Source of the DNA: Erysipelotrichaceae bacterium
Lineage (GTDB): Bacteria; Bacillota_I; Bacilli_A; Erysipelotrichales; Erysipelotrichaceae
NCBI GenBank assembly: GCA_022799495.1
Contig: JAAWON010000016.1
Coordinates: 1-34,160, forward strand
Direction of reading: 5' to 3'
Length of the DNA: 34,160 nucleotides
The notes under the pieces are model-generated. The model saw only the letters and a list, made by a program, of their open reading frames with translations, made no database searches and was not told where the DNA came from. The position numbers were made by a program, and so were the translations under genes. Below, in pieces: positions 1 through 8,006 of this stretch. The stretch's first letter is position 1. Each line of letters begins with the position of its first letter.

Positions 1-24
1 AACTCACAGCTGTGAGTTTTTTTG
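1..24 (+). terminator. Intrinsic terminator of the gene upstream of the window
   Basis: A perfect palindrome at 1-18 (AACTCACAGCTGTGAGTT) runs into seven T residues. It should end transcription coming from the left edge. From 25 to about 224 I see no convincing gene: the 69-codon frame there has no ribosome binding site and no recognisable protein character. Confidence 0.75.
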
Positions 25-224
25 TATTTCGGGTAGGAACTGTGGTATTTCTAATACGCAAACGTGACGATATCCATGCATATCTCATGCAGATCCATTC
101 GCCTACCACCACATTACCCCATATCCAATCATTGGCCTATCCGATAATAGGGATTTTACGAAATAGAGGCATCTGTCTTTCCCATAGAATCACGCGGCAA
201 AGCATTTCCCCACTGGCATAAATA

Positions 225-233
225 TGATATAAT
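225..233 (+). promoter_or_regulatory. Extended -10 promoter
   Basis: TGATATAAT matches an extended -10 element (TGnTATAAT). No good -35 lies 17 bp upstream. The expected start is near 240, just before the ribosome binding site of the VanY-like gene. Confidence 0.5.
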
Positions 234-252
234 AGACAAAGAGGTGAGCAAG

Positions 253-1314
253 GTGAAAATAAAACGAATTTCGTTCATTATAAGCCTGCTGGTACTGTTT
301 GGTGTATGTTTTACCATCATGAATCGCCATTATGATGAATTGGCACGTTATCCTTATGTGACAAATGAGAACAGAGATATCTTACTGAAGCATTTATCCA
401 ATGAGGATATCAATTATATGATTTCGCAACAGTTAAAGCCGGAACAGTTTCTGCCTTTTATTGAGACGGAGGGTTTTACGATTCGTAATGCGCATTGGTA
501 TACCCGTGCCAAAGAGATACAGGATGATTCCAATGAGGTGATTGTATCCTTTATCAATGATTTTCGTTCGCGTTTGGATTATGTCCATTTAGATACCTTA
601 TTACAGTCATATTCCTATGCGACCCTGCGTACATTTTATGAAGAGGATCATCGCTTTGTGGCAAATGCATTGATTAAGAGTGACCCCTCTGCGCGTTTGG
701 CTTTAATTGATGCCCATGAAACTTTGTATCGTTATGAACCCAAGGATCTGGTAGTGATTGAAGAATTGCCTCAGGTGTCTTTGGTCGAAGGGAAGAGCGA
801 GGTGCTGATTCGCAAGGAAGTGCTCGATCCCCTTTATGCATTGTGTGCGGATATTTCCGAGGTAAACGACAAAACATGCGGAAATATGATTCTGGTGGCC
901 GGTTATATCTCCTATGAGGATCAGCAGCCATTATATGAAAGCATGATGTTGAAGTATGGTAAGGACGAGTTTCGGCGTTATTGGGATTATCCCGGACAAA
1001 GCGAATTTCAGTTAGGATATACGGTGCGTTTTCAGCCGGCCGGACAAGAAGAAACGCGTCTGGATGATACACAGGTAGTGGCAGAGGCACTCACTAAGGA
1101 ACATGCGCAACAAAGCGAGGAAGAGCGTTTGGCCGCATGGCTCAAGGAACATGCTCATGAATATGGGTTTGTGGTACGCTATCCCGCAGAGAAGGAAGAA
1201 AAAACCGGCAAAGCATATCAGCCTTTTACACTACGCTATGTTACCAAAGAGGTTGCTAGTCAACTATATGAAAAGCAGTTAATCTTGGAAGAATACAAAA
1301 TTGAGATAGAATGA
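253..1314 (+). CDS. VanY-like (peptidase M15B) membrane-anchored protein, catalytic residues lost
   Basis: One N-terminal membrane segment (about residues 5-22, after a KIKR charge patch) anchors an extracytoplasmic domain. The C-terminal third follows the D,D-carboxypeptidase VanY family: a SEFQLG stretch near residue 250 stands where the family has SxHxxGxAxD, then WLKEHAHEYGFVVRYP, then QPFTLRYV near residue 323 where the family has EPWHxRYV, and the usual E(K)xLxLEEY ending. The zinc-binding His and Asp of the first motif are Phe and Arg here, and the His of EPWH is Leu, so peptidase activity is unlikely. I chose GTG at 253 because AGAGGTGA sits 5-6 nt upstream; GTG at 244 would lack a ribosome binding site. 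The gene is next to murL-murD, so a role around peptidoglycan is plausible. Family assignment is firm; function is inference. Confidence 0.75.
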   Translation: MKIKRISFIISLLVLFGVCFTIMNRHYDELARYPYVTNENRDILLKHLSNEDINYMISQQLKPEQFLPFIETEGFTIRNAHWYTRAKEIQDDSNEVIVSFINDFRSRLDYVHLDTLLQSYSYATLRTFYEEDHRFVANALIKSDPSARLALIDAHETLYRYEPKDLVVIEELPQVSLVEGKSEVLIRKEVLDPLYALCADISEVNDKTCGNMILVAGYISYEDQQPLYESMMLKYGKDEFRRYWDYPGQSEFQLGYTVRFQPAGQEETRLDDTQVVAEALTKEHAQQSEEERLAAWLKEHAHEYGFVVRYPAEKEEKTGKAYQPFTLRYVTKEVASQLYEKQLILEEYKIEIE

Positions 1315-1363
1315 TGAATGCATTGTATCATTTCACGATTATGAAGGTAAAGGAGTAGGTTTT

Positions 1364-2716
1364 ATGAAAACATTTGCACAGCTGCGGGAACAGTTCCCGC
1401 TGTTTCGCTATTGGGGCTATCGTATTGAAACCACCCCGCACCAAATATGTTTCACTTATGATTTTGAGATTGTTGGATTGGCCCAATTTCATCCAACTTG
1501 GACAATTGATCGCATCCATGTGAAGGATTTCGATGAACAGGATGAAATCATTCAGAAGTTGGTGTTCTCGATTGGTATGGTGGAATTGTCCAGTTATTGG
1601 AAGATTACTTGTTCACCGGTGGTGGAAATCATGGGTGCCAAATTGGATGAGCAGCAGTTGATGTGGTGGAAAAAACAGTACTACTGGGGATTGGGAGAAT
1701 TTTTCTATACGAATGGAATTCAGACAGATATGAGCGATTTCATGCACCTGAAAAGTTTGGGCAATGCATTTGCGCATACGAAAGGAACCAAAGCGTTGAA
1801 TGGCTGTTTGATTCCGGTTGGGGGAGGCAAGGATAGCATTGTAACGATGGAACTGTTAAAACATTTGGATATGCCTCAATACTGTTATATCATCAATGGC
1901 CGAAAGGCAACTGCGGACAGTGCTCGTATTGCCGGTTTTACGAATGATTCAGTGGTATTAGTCAAACGTACATTAGACCCTAACATGTTAGAATGCAATC
2001 GCCAAGGATATCTCAATGGGCATACACCATTTAGCGCATTGGTGGCTTTTTCCGCAACGTTGTATGCTTACTTAAACAATCTACGCTATGTGGTGTTAAG
2101 CAATGAGGACAGTGCGAATGAAAGCACTGTGGCAGGGACAATGATTAACCACCAATATTCTAAAAGTTTTCAATTTGAACAGGACTTTCAAATGTATGAA
2201 CAAGCCTATATCAATTCAGGCGTTTCATATTTCTCTTTGTTAAGAGGGTGGTCGGAACTTCAAATTGCCGCTGAATTTGCAAAACATGAGCAGTATCATG
2301 CGGCATTTCGCAGTTGTAATGCCGGCAGTAAAGAGGACATTTGGTGTGGCAACTGTCCCAAATGCCTATTCGTTTATTTGATTTTGGCACCTTTTCTCAG
2401 TGCGAAGCAGGAACAAGCGATCTTCAAGGAGGATCTGTTGGAAAAACAAGAGTTATGTGATACATTTGAGAAGTTAATCGGCTATCAAGCGGAAAAACCC
2501 TTTGAATGCGTTGGTTCACGGGATGAAATCAATACTGCCATCTGCATGCGCATCGCCCAAATGAATGAGCAAAAACAGGAACTGCCATTTTTACTGAGGC
2601 ATTATGTGACTTTGCCGCAGTATCAACAATATAAGGATCGCGGGAATCCTTATGCACATTATTTCAATGAGGAGAATTTGATCCCTACGCCGTTTTTGCA
2701 CTTGGTAAAGGAGTGA
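1364..2716 (+). CDS. murL: MurL-type UDP-MurNAc-L-Ala-L-Glu epimerase
   Basis: A 450-residue cytoplasmic protein with a PP-loop-like nucleotide motif GGGKDS (residues 153-158) and a Cys cluster WCGNCPKC near residue 330. Length, both motifs and position directly before a murD-like ligase match the MurL family described in Xanthomonas. There MurD2 adds L-Glu to UDP-MurNAc-L-Ala and MurL then uses ATP to epimerise the terminal L-Glu to D-Glu, replacing free D-Glu made by MurI racemase. The ribosome binding site is AAAGGAG, 8 nt before ATG. The stop lies 5 bp before the next start, so the two genes are one operon. Family membership was recognised by eye from motifs and context, not by search. 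The alternative is another PP-loop enzyme of unknown substrate. Confidence 0.72.
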   Translation: MKTFAQLREQFPLFRYWGYRIETTPHQICFTYDFEIVGLAQFHPTWTIDRIHVKDFDEQDEIIQKLVFSIGMVELSSYWKITCSPVVEIMGAKLDEQQLMWWKKQYYWGLGEFFYTNGIQTDMSDFMHLKSLGNAFAHTKGTKALNGCLIPVGGGKDSIVTMELLKHLDMPQYCYIINGRKATADSARIAGFTNDSVVLVKRTLDPNMLECNRQGYLNGHTPFSALVAFSATLYAYLNNLRYVVLSNEDSANESTVAGTMINHQYSKSFQFEQDFQMYEQAYINSGVSYFSLLRGWSELQIAAEFAKHEQYHAAFRSCNAGSKEDIWCGNCPKCLFVYLILAPFLSAKQEQAIFKEDLLEKQELCDTFEKLIGYQAEKPFECVGSRDEINTAICMRIAQMNEQKQELPFLLRHYVTLPQYQQYKDRGNPYAHYFNEENLIPTPFLHLVKE

Positions 2717-2721
2717 AGTGA

Positions 2722-4017
2722 ATGCCACCGATTATTAACTATTTAAAAGATAAGCGCGTTGCGATTCTCGGCTTTGGTAAAGAGGGAAAATCTACGTATT
2801 CCTATATTCGCCGTTATCTTCCGAAGCAACCGTTGACAATCGCTGACCAACAGCCAATTCACGATTCATTGACCTATGTTGATCTGGTGATCGGTGAAGA
2901 TTATCAAAAACTCGATGGCTATGATGTCATTATGAAAAGCCCCGGAATTGTCATGCATGAAACCTATGCGCCGGGAGTGCTTGATTCTCAAACGAATTTG
3001 TTTTTGAAATATTATGGCAAACAGACCATTGGCATTACCGGTACGAAAGGTAAGAGTACGACTGCCTCACTGCTATATCACATCATAAAAGAGAATCAGC
3101 GCAAGTGTGTGTTGTTAGGCAATATTGGCAAACCGGCATTTGATGCATTGGATCAGTTGGATGAGGATACAATCGTTGTTTATGAACTATCTTGTCATCA
3201 GTTGGAATTTGCTCATTATGCGCCACACTATGGTGTCTTGCTTAATATTTTTGAAGAACACCTAGATCATTATGGCAGTTTTGAACGCTATGTGGCAGCT
3301 AAGGAACAGATATGGCGCAATCAGAGTGAAACGGATCATTTGATCATAGAGAAGAGTTTGATTAAATCAGAAATAGCGGCACAATGTTTCAGCGCATCTA
3401 TGCAGGATGAAGCATCTGATCTCTATGCGCAGGAAAACAGTGTATCGCTCATGGGAGAACATTTTGTGATTGATTCAGCCGCAACAGCTCTGTTGGGTCA
3501 TCATAATCGTTATGATATAGCCATTGACTTATATCTGGCACATTGCTTAGGGATTGCGTATCAAGATGCACTTGCGGCACTTGTCACCTTTGCGCCTTTG
3601 GCACACCGCTTACAGTACATTGGTGAATATCATGGAATCACATGGTATGATGATTCCATCTCTACAGTGTGCGAAACAACCATTCAGGCATTACAAGGAT
3701 TGAAGCATGTGGATACATTATTGCTAGGTGGAATGGATCGTGGCATTGATTATACACCGCTGACAAGTTATCTCAATGAACATCCAATCGCAAATATTAT
3801 TGTGATGTATGAAAGTGGTGAGACTTTGGCAAAACAGTTGTGTGTTCCTTATACAAAAGTAAAGGACTTGGAAACTGCGGTTACGCTGGCAAAGCGAATT
3901 ACCAAGCCTAAAGGGATCGTGCTGTTGTCACCGGCAGCCGCAAGTTATGGTCATTTCCGTAATTTTGAAGATCGCGGTGATCAATTCCAACAATTACTGA
4001 AACAATCCGTAAAATGA
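2722..4017 (+). CDS. murD: UDP-N-acetylmuramoylalanine-glutamate ligase (MurD/MurD2)
   Basis: Mur ligase of 431 residues: N-terminal Rossmann-like domain starting VAILGFGKEGKS (residues 13-24), ATP-binding P-loop GTKGKSTT (107-114), the central ligase region with ELSCHQLE and the NIFEEHLDHYGS stretch, and the C-terminal domain with YDDSIST and LLGGMDRG. It joins glutamate to UDP-MurNAc-L-Ala in the cytoplasm. Pairing with murL suggests it is a MurD2 that uses L-Glu, but the sequence alone does not decide between D- and L-Glu. Ribosome binding site AAGGAGTGA overlaps the end of murL. A terminator follows 15 bp after the stop. Confidence 0.9.
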   Translation: MPPIINYLKDKRVAILGFGKEGKSTYSYIRRYLPKQPLTIADQQPIHDSLTYVDLVIGEDYQKLDGYDVIMKSPGIVMHETYAPGVLDSQTNLFLKYYGKQTIGITGTKGKSTTASLLYHIIKENQRKCVLLGNIGKPAFDALDQLDEDTIVVYELSCHQLEFAHYAPHYGVLLNIFEEHLDHYGSFERYVAAKEQIWRNQSETDHLIIEKSLIKSEIAAQCFSASMQDEASDLYAQENSVSLMGEHFVIDSAATALLGHHNRYDIAIDLYLAHCLGIAYQDALAALVTFAPLAHRLQYIGEYHGITWYDDSISTVCETTIQALQGLKHVDTLLLGGMDRGIDYTPLTSYLNEHPIANIIVMYESGETLAKQLCVPYTKVKDLETAVTLAKRITKPKGIVLLSPAAASYGHFRNFEDRGDQFQQLLKQSVK

Positions 4018-4032
4018 TACGGTAGGGGAGTC

Positions 4033-4066
4033 CTTCGCGATGCATCATCGTGAAGTTCTTTTTTTT
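4033..4066 (+). terminator. Intrinsic terminator of murL-murD operon
   Basis: A ten-base-pair stem (CTTCGCGATG with CATCGTGAAG, one G-U pair) and a 3-nt loop are followed by a T-rich run at 56-66 of this block. It separates the mur genes from the GerM gene. Confidence 0.85.
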
Positions 4067-4102
4067 TATGTCATTTCATACAATTTTGTAGAGGTGAAGA
4101 AG

Positions 4103-5083
4103 ATGAAACTATACCGAAAACAGGCTGCTTTGTTATTTGGAGCAGTTGCGGTGTTTTCTTATTTCAGCATACGTTTTTTTCCTGCTCAGGAAAAAGAACA
4201 GGAAAGCATTACCGTAATGGAAACGACAAAACAGGAACAAATTCAAATTTATGTACTGGATTATGAGAATACCCTCATCCCGATGAATCGAACGATTGAA
4301 CCGGGCAAATCGACTGAGGAAAAACTGCGAATCATGGTAGATGCCATGTGTGCAGATCAGGTGAAGGGAGATTTCAGTGGTGTACTGGCAAGTGGCACCC
4401 AACTGGAAAAAACAGAGTTGAGTGGAACGGTGGCGAAGTTGTATTTCAATGAGCAGTTTGCATCCTATGAACCAACGCAGGAATTAAAGGTGCTGGAGGC
4501 AATCACATGGGGGGCAACACAGTTTCCCCAGATCAATGAGGTAGAACTATATGTCAATGGGGAGCGGCTGCGTAAAATGCCATTGGCACAAACACCGATC
4601 CCATCTGTTTTGAATCGCAAGTTGGGCATCAATCATTTTGAATCAGCCAGTGCCTCTTTGAATGATGCACATACCATTTTGGTGTATTATACGAAAGATA
4701 TTGATGATTCCCTTTATTTTGTGCCAAAAAGCAAGCGCATCGACGGTGATCCGAAAGATATGGAAACCGTAGTCAATGAAGTATTGAAAGATGTATCAGC
4801 TTCAATGAATTTAAGTTCACCTTTGTATGATGAGCGCATCAAGGCGGTAGAACTGCCACATGTGGAGGATCAAACACTTGTTGTTAATATGAGCAATACA
4901 TTATTAGATAGTGATCGCTGTGCGAAACAGCGTGCTTATGAAGCATTGGTACTTTCATTGGCTGAAAACTTTGAAGTAGATGCAGTACAGGTTTATGTCG
5001 ATGATCAAGTGGTTTCCCTACATGGCTCCAATGAGGAGGCAGTATCGGTATCCTCACTTTATTATAATCCGATTCCTTTTTAA
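4103..5083 (+). CDS. Two-domain GerM protein, membrane anchored
   Basis: The 326-residue product starts with a short basic segment and one membrane helix (about residues 8-24; no lipobox Cys is seen). Two consecutive GerM-type domains follow, each with the pattern EEKLR/VVNEVLK, an LxxGT or LYDER-like middle, and an aeAlvlSLaxxFxxVxxVxlyVdG-like end (residues about 60-160 and 190-310). GerM domains occur in sporulation/germination lipoproteins and in cell-wall-associated proteins; the substrate is unknown. ATG at 4103 has GAGGTG 7 nt upstream. The longer frame from 4040 would start inside the terminator of the mur operon, so I rejected it. Confidence 0.8.
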   Translation: MKLYRKQAALLFGAVAVFSYFSIRFFPAQEKEQESITVMETTKQEQIQIYVLDYENTLIPMNRTIEPGKSTEEKLRIMVDAMCADQVKGDFSGVLASGTQLEKTELSGTVAKLYFNEQFASYEPTQELKVLEAITWGATQFPQINEVELYVNGERLRKMPLAQTPIPSVLNRKLGINHFESASASLNDAHTILVYYTKDIDDSLYFVPKSKRIDGDPKDMETVVNEVLKDVSASMNLSSPLYDERIKAVELPHVEDQTLVVNMSNTLLDSDRCAKQRAYEALVLSLAENFEVDAVQVYVDDQVVSLHGSNEEAVSVSSLYYNPIPF

Positions 5084-5143
5084 TCTTTCTGTTTTATCGA
5101 AGCACTGTTTTGTGGTAGAATAATACTATAAGGTGGTGTTGCG

Positions 5144-5605
5144 ATGAAAATCGTCGTAGTCAGTGATTCCCATGGACGTGATGAGCGTCTTGATGAAATA
5201 CTATTGAAGGAAAGCGATGCGGATTGTTTCATCCACTGCGGTGATATTGAAGCACCTGAAGATGCTTATCCTATGTTTCATATTGTAAAGGGGAACAATG
5301 ATTTCTTTTATACCTATCCCCAGCGATTGATTTTGCCTTTGGCAGGGCATCGGGCAATGGTCGTGCATGGTGATCGCTTTCCTTATATGCGAAGATTGGA
5401 ACGCATGGTGGAAGCGGCGAAGCAGGAGCGTTGTGATATTGTTTGTTTCGGTCATACACATGTGGCAATGATGGAGCAAATGAATGGTGTGTTATTGTTA
5501 AATCCCGGTTCGCTTTGGCGTGCAAGAGATGGCCGTGGCCCTTCCTATGCGATCATGCAGATTGAGGGCGATGCGATTCAGGCAGATATCAAATTCTTAA
5601 AGTAG
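5144..5605 (+). CDS. YfcE/MJ0936-family metallophosphoesterase
   Basis: A 153-residue calcineurin-like phosphoesterase with all expected metal motifs in order: DSHG (8-11), HCGD (near 31), GNND (near 49), HGDR (near 75) and GHTH (near 101), ending with NPGS. This family hydrolyses phosphodiesters in the cytoplasm with Mn or similar metals; the natural substrate is usually unknown. Ribosome binding site AAGGTGGTG precedes ATG. It is probably transcribed from a promoter in the 60-bp gap after the GerM gene (TAGAATAAT lies there). Confidence 0.88.
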   Translation: MKIVVVSDSHGRDERLDEILLKESDADCFIHCGDIEAPEDAYPMFHIVKGNNDFFYTYPQRLILPLAGHRAMVVHGDRFPYMRRLERMVEAAKQERCDIVCFGHTHVAMMEQMNGVLLLNPGSLWRARDGRGPSYAIMQIEGDAIQADIKFLK

Positions 5606-5636
5606 GCTGATGCTTGTCCTTGCGGGAGGTGAGGGT

Positions 5637-6539
5637 ATGAAGCGCAGGCATAGCATTGCTTTGGGGTTTGGTGCCCTGCTTAGTGTGGCATATTTAATAT
5701 TGGTGGGAGTGTATTTATATGGAGTGATGCAGGAAAATCAAGTGGGGGTGCAGGCTTTGCTTATGGAGACAACGTTGCAGGATTTGACTCCGCATCTGGC
5801 TTGTACGGCACTCGGTGCTCTGCTTATTATCATTGCGTTTTTTAGCAGCAATCTTACGCTTTCGGTGCTTGCATGCTCATGTTTTTTATTAGCGGTGATG
5901 TTGGCACTGGGTGATTATTATCAATATGCGATTCTTTGCGCTCCTTCGATTTTATTCGCTTTTATCGGCTGTTTCTTCTGTCATAAACGTAAACTTCGTT
6001 TGAAGGAGGAGGCTGAGGAAGAAGCATATCGAGAGTATCATGCGAAAGTCAAGGCGGCAAGTCGACAGAAAAGTATTCAGCGCTTGAATATGGAAAGCGA
6101 GAAAATGAATCAGCCGCGGCAACGTCATAATAACGGCAAATCGGCGTCTGCACAGCGCCAGCAGAATTATTATCGTCAGCCCTATGCACAGGCACCTGCG
6201 CCGATGCAAAATAATTTTGCGATGCTACAAAACCAACAGCCCAATTACGCTTATCCATATCCGATGAATCCGTATGGTATGGATGCGATGATGCAGATGC
6301 CATCACCCTATGATCCTTTGATTATGAATCAAGGAGAACAGGGGGAAACCAATCAAGCATCTATGCAGGGAGAACAAGGTGGTCAGTATCCCACTTATCC
6401 TTATCAGCAACAGCGTCCAATCAGTGCAGCAGCCTTTCAAAATCCGGATTATCAGATCACCGGTAGTGAGCGTACTCTTGCCGATGGCTATTTTGATGAT
6501 TATGGCACTTTCCATCCCGGCAACAGCAATAATTTTTAA
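5637..6539 (+). CDS. Membrane protein with Gln/Pro/Tyr-rich cytoplasmic tail
   Basis: No family recognised. Residues about 8-30, 57-78 and 80-125 form three or four hydrophobic helices. A charged coiled-coil-like stretch follows (KLRLKEEAEEEAYREY), then a 150-residue low-complexity tail rich in Gln, Asn, Pro, Tyr and Met. I chose ATG 5637 because GGGAGGTGAG lies 5-6 nt upstream; the frame start at 5610 has none. It follows the phosphoesterase by 31 bp and is probably co-transcribed with it. Confidence 0.7.
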   Translation: MKRRHSIALGFGALLSVAYLILVGVYLYGVMQENQVGVQALLMETTLQDLTPHLACTALGALLIIIAFFSSNLTLSVLACSCFLLAVMLALGDYYQYAILCAPSILFAFIGCFFCHKRKLRLKEEAEEEAYREYHAKVKAASRQKSIQRLNMESEKMNQPRQRHNNGKSASAQRQQNYYRQPYAQAPAPMQNNFAMLQNQQPNYAYPYPMNPYGMDAMMQMPSPYDPLIMNQGEQGETNQASMQGEQGGQYPTYPYQQQRPISAAAFQNPDYQITGSERTLADGYFDDYGTFHPGNSNNF

Positions 6540-6546
6540 TTCAACC

Positions 6547-6575
6547 TTGCATTTAAAAGGATTATTTGCTATTAT
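6547..6575 (+). promoter_or_regulatory. tRNA-Arg promoter
   Basis: TTGCAT at 6547-6552 and TATTAT at 6570-6575 are 17 bp apart and lie 13 bp before the mature tRNA 5' end. Confidence 0.6.
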
Positions 6576-6588
6576 AATCTAGCGAGTT

Positions 6589-6665
6589 GTCTATGTAGCT
6601 CAGCTGGATAGAGCATGCGCCTTCTAAGCGCACGGTCGGGGGTTCGAGTCCCTCCATGGACGCCA
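6589..6665 (+). tRNA. tRNA-Arg (anticodon UCU)
   Basis: A 77-nt cloverleaf: acceptor GTCTATG pairs with CATGGAC, D-arm AGCTCAGCTGGATAGAGCA, anticodon stem TGCGC/GCGCA with loop CTTCTAA (anticodon TCT), T-arm GGGGGTTCGAGTCCCTC, discriminator G and an encoded CCA. It reads AGA/AGG. Its last 16 bases lie inside the integration core of the element, which restores the tRNA 3' end on insertion. Confidence 0.97.
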
Positions 6666-6667
6666 TT
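6650..6667 (+). repeat. attL core (tRNA-Arg 3' end)
   Basis: CCCTCCATGGACGCCATT, identical to 18682-18699. It covers the T-arm/acceptor 3' side, the CCA and two bases beyond. Confidence 0.93.
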
Positions 6668-6679
6668 GGGATAAATATC

Positions 6680-6711
6680 GGCTTTCTGAATTGATCGGAA
6701 AGCCTTTATTT
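6680..6711 (+). terminator. Element-borne terminator behind tRNA-Arg
   Basis: GGCTTTC (6680-6686) pairs with GAAAGCC (6698-6704) and is followed by TTTATTT. After insertion it can end the tRNA transcript. The tRNA's former terminator may be the one just after attR. Confidence 0.65.
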
Positions 6712-6719
6712 ATGGGCTT

Positions 6720-7871
6720 TTAGTGAAGTCGATATTTTTCTTCATTCAAATTTAACACATTTTCAACACACGTTGCGCTGAAAACGTCATTTACCACTTG
6801 TTTTTTATGTTCCGATCCAACATGAGTATAGAGTGATAATGTTGTATTAAAATTGCTATGGCGCATTAGCTCCTGTGCTGTTTTAATATCAACGTTATGT
6901 GCGACTAAATTGGTAGAGTAAGTATGTCGTAGCATATGAAAATTGAAATGGATACCTAAGCCTTTGGCGATTGCCTTTACTTCATTGGATAGGCAAGTGG
7001 GATTGATATAGTAACCTTCAATATCACATATCACTTTATCATAAGGATTTTCCTTAAACCATTCGATCATATAACGCTTTAGTATATCCGGCATTGGAAT
7101 GATCGCTTTTGATTTCTTGGATTTCATTTCATGGCTGGCGTAGTATTCTTCTTTCTTTAATCCTTTGAATATCAGTTTCTTATCAATGATGATTTCATTA
7201 GTGATAAAATCAAAATCGCTCTTTTCTAAAGAGGCAACCTCACTGATACGTAATCCTGTATAATAGCCGATCCGGATTGCGGCAGCATAGGCATCATAGC
7301 GGAAGTCTCTTCTTTCCTCCAATGCAAGAAGTAATGTATCAAAGTCCTTTTCGGCAAGTATGGTCTTTTCCTTTTGTCGATCTTCACCCTTGACAATGAC
7401 ATACCTGATAGGATTATCCTTGATATATTCCGCTCTAACTGCGTAATTCAATACTCTGTTAAGTGTTTTACGGATATTCTTATTTGTTTCTATGCCTTCA
7501 TGAATACGGCCGTTAAAATACTGCTGAAGTGTTTTATAATCAATGAAGGCAATAGGTAGTATGCCAAGGGTATCTTGAAAATAATGCTTATCCTTTTTGG
7601 AATTGTAAAGCGTATTTTCCTGATACTGTATACCTCCAACGGCTATAAATTCATCAAATACCTCATTAAGCGTTTTATCAACTACTTTCCTGATCTTACC
7701 GTTTTCTTGGATTTCTGCTTTTATCAGTGTTTCGTGATACTCTGCCTCCTTTCTTGTGGTAAAGCCTCTTTTGGTGTAGTGCTGCGTGATGCCGTTTTCC
7801 TTGTAAGTGATAAACACCTCATACACATAACCGCCCTTGGCTTTCTTACTTTCTCTTCTTCTGATACTCAT
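6720..7871 (-). CDS. int: Tyrosine recombinase (integrase)
   Basis: A 383-residue phage/ICE-type integrase. The N-terminus has an AP2-like arm-binding segment (YVYEVFITYKENGITQHYTKRGF, roughly residues 15-37, then KEAEYHE). A SAM-like core-binding domain follows (about 65-165), then the catalytic domain with Arg in TGLRISE, the HxxR box HMLRHTYST, LMRHSNFNTT and the nucleophile Tyr in LSLYTHV. It should catalyse recombination between the 18-bp tRNA core and the element attP. Start has AAAGGAGG 8 nt upstream. The stop lies only 53 bp from the attL core, the usual placement. A 3'-terminal relative survives as a pseudogene at 18801-19045. Confidence 0.95.
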   Translation of the reverse strand: MSIRRRESKKAKGGYVYEVFITYKENGITQHYTKRGFTTRKEAEYHETLIKAEIQENGKIRKVVDKTLNEVFDEFIAVGGIQYQENTLYNSKKDKHYFQDTLGILPIAFIDYKTLQQYFNGRIHEGIETNKNIRKTLNRVLNYAVRAEYIKDNPIRYVIVKGEDRQKEKTILAEKDFDTLLLALEERRDFRYDAYAAAIRIGYYTGLRISEVASLEKSDFDFITNEIIIDKKLIFKGLKKEEYYASHEMKSKKSKAIIPMPDILKRYMIEWFKENPYDKVICDIEGYYINPTCLSNEVKAIAKGLGIHFNFHMLRHTYSTNLVAHNVDIKTAQELMRHSNFNTTLSLYTHVGSEHKKQVVNDVFSATCVENVLNLNEEKYRLH

Positions 7872-7917
7872 AATACATTCCTCCTTTATAGTTTGTTTGT
7901 GTTACACGCTGTAAATA

Positions 7918-7926
7918 TGCTATAAT
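7918..7926 (+). promoter_or_regulatory. Extended -10 promoter for small antisense RNA
   Basis: TGCTATAAT is a perfect extended -10 (TGnTATAAT). A weak -35 (TTGTGT, 7897-7902) lies 18 bp upstream. It points away from int, toward the RNA at 7931-8006. Confidence 0.65.
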
Positions 7927-7930
7927 AGGA

Positions 7931-8006
7931 GTGCAAACAAAAAACGTACTCGCAATATGCTTAAGTTTGCACTTGGCATCCCTATTCGCCGTAGGGGTGC
8001 TTTTTT
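7931..8006 (+). ncRNA. Small antisense RNA with 26-nt recognition loop
   Basis: A short transcription unit fills the gap between the convergent 3' end of the repressor gene and the start of int. After the promoter come stem GTGCAAAC (7931-7938) / GTTTGCAC (7965-7972) with a 26-nt loop (7939-7964), then an intrinsic terminator (GCATCCCTA / TAGGGGTGC, 7977-8000, followed by T6). Loop bases 7940-7959 pair with 9494-9513 (19 Watson-Crick pairs and one G-U); 9494-9513 is itself the loop of a stem-loop (9484-9522). The design resembles plasmid and phage antisense RNAs such as RNAI or CopA. The target lies at the stop codon of the alpA-like gene, upstream of the replication genes, so control of early or replication gene expression is the likely role. 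Structure and complementarity are seen; expression and function are inferred. Confidence 0.72.

Noticed and set aside
12-221. 69-codon frame at the left edge
   Set aside because: No ribosome binding site, starts inside a terminator, composition not protein-like.
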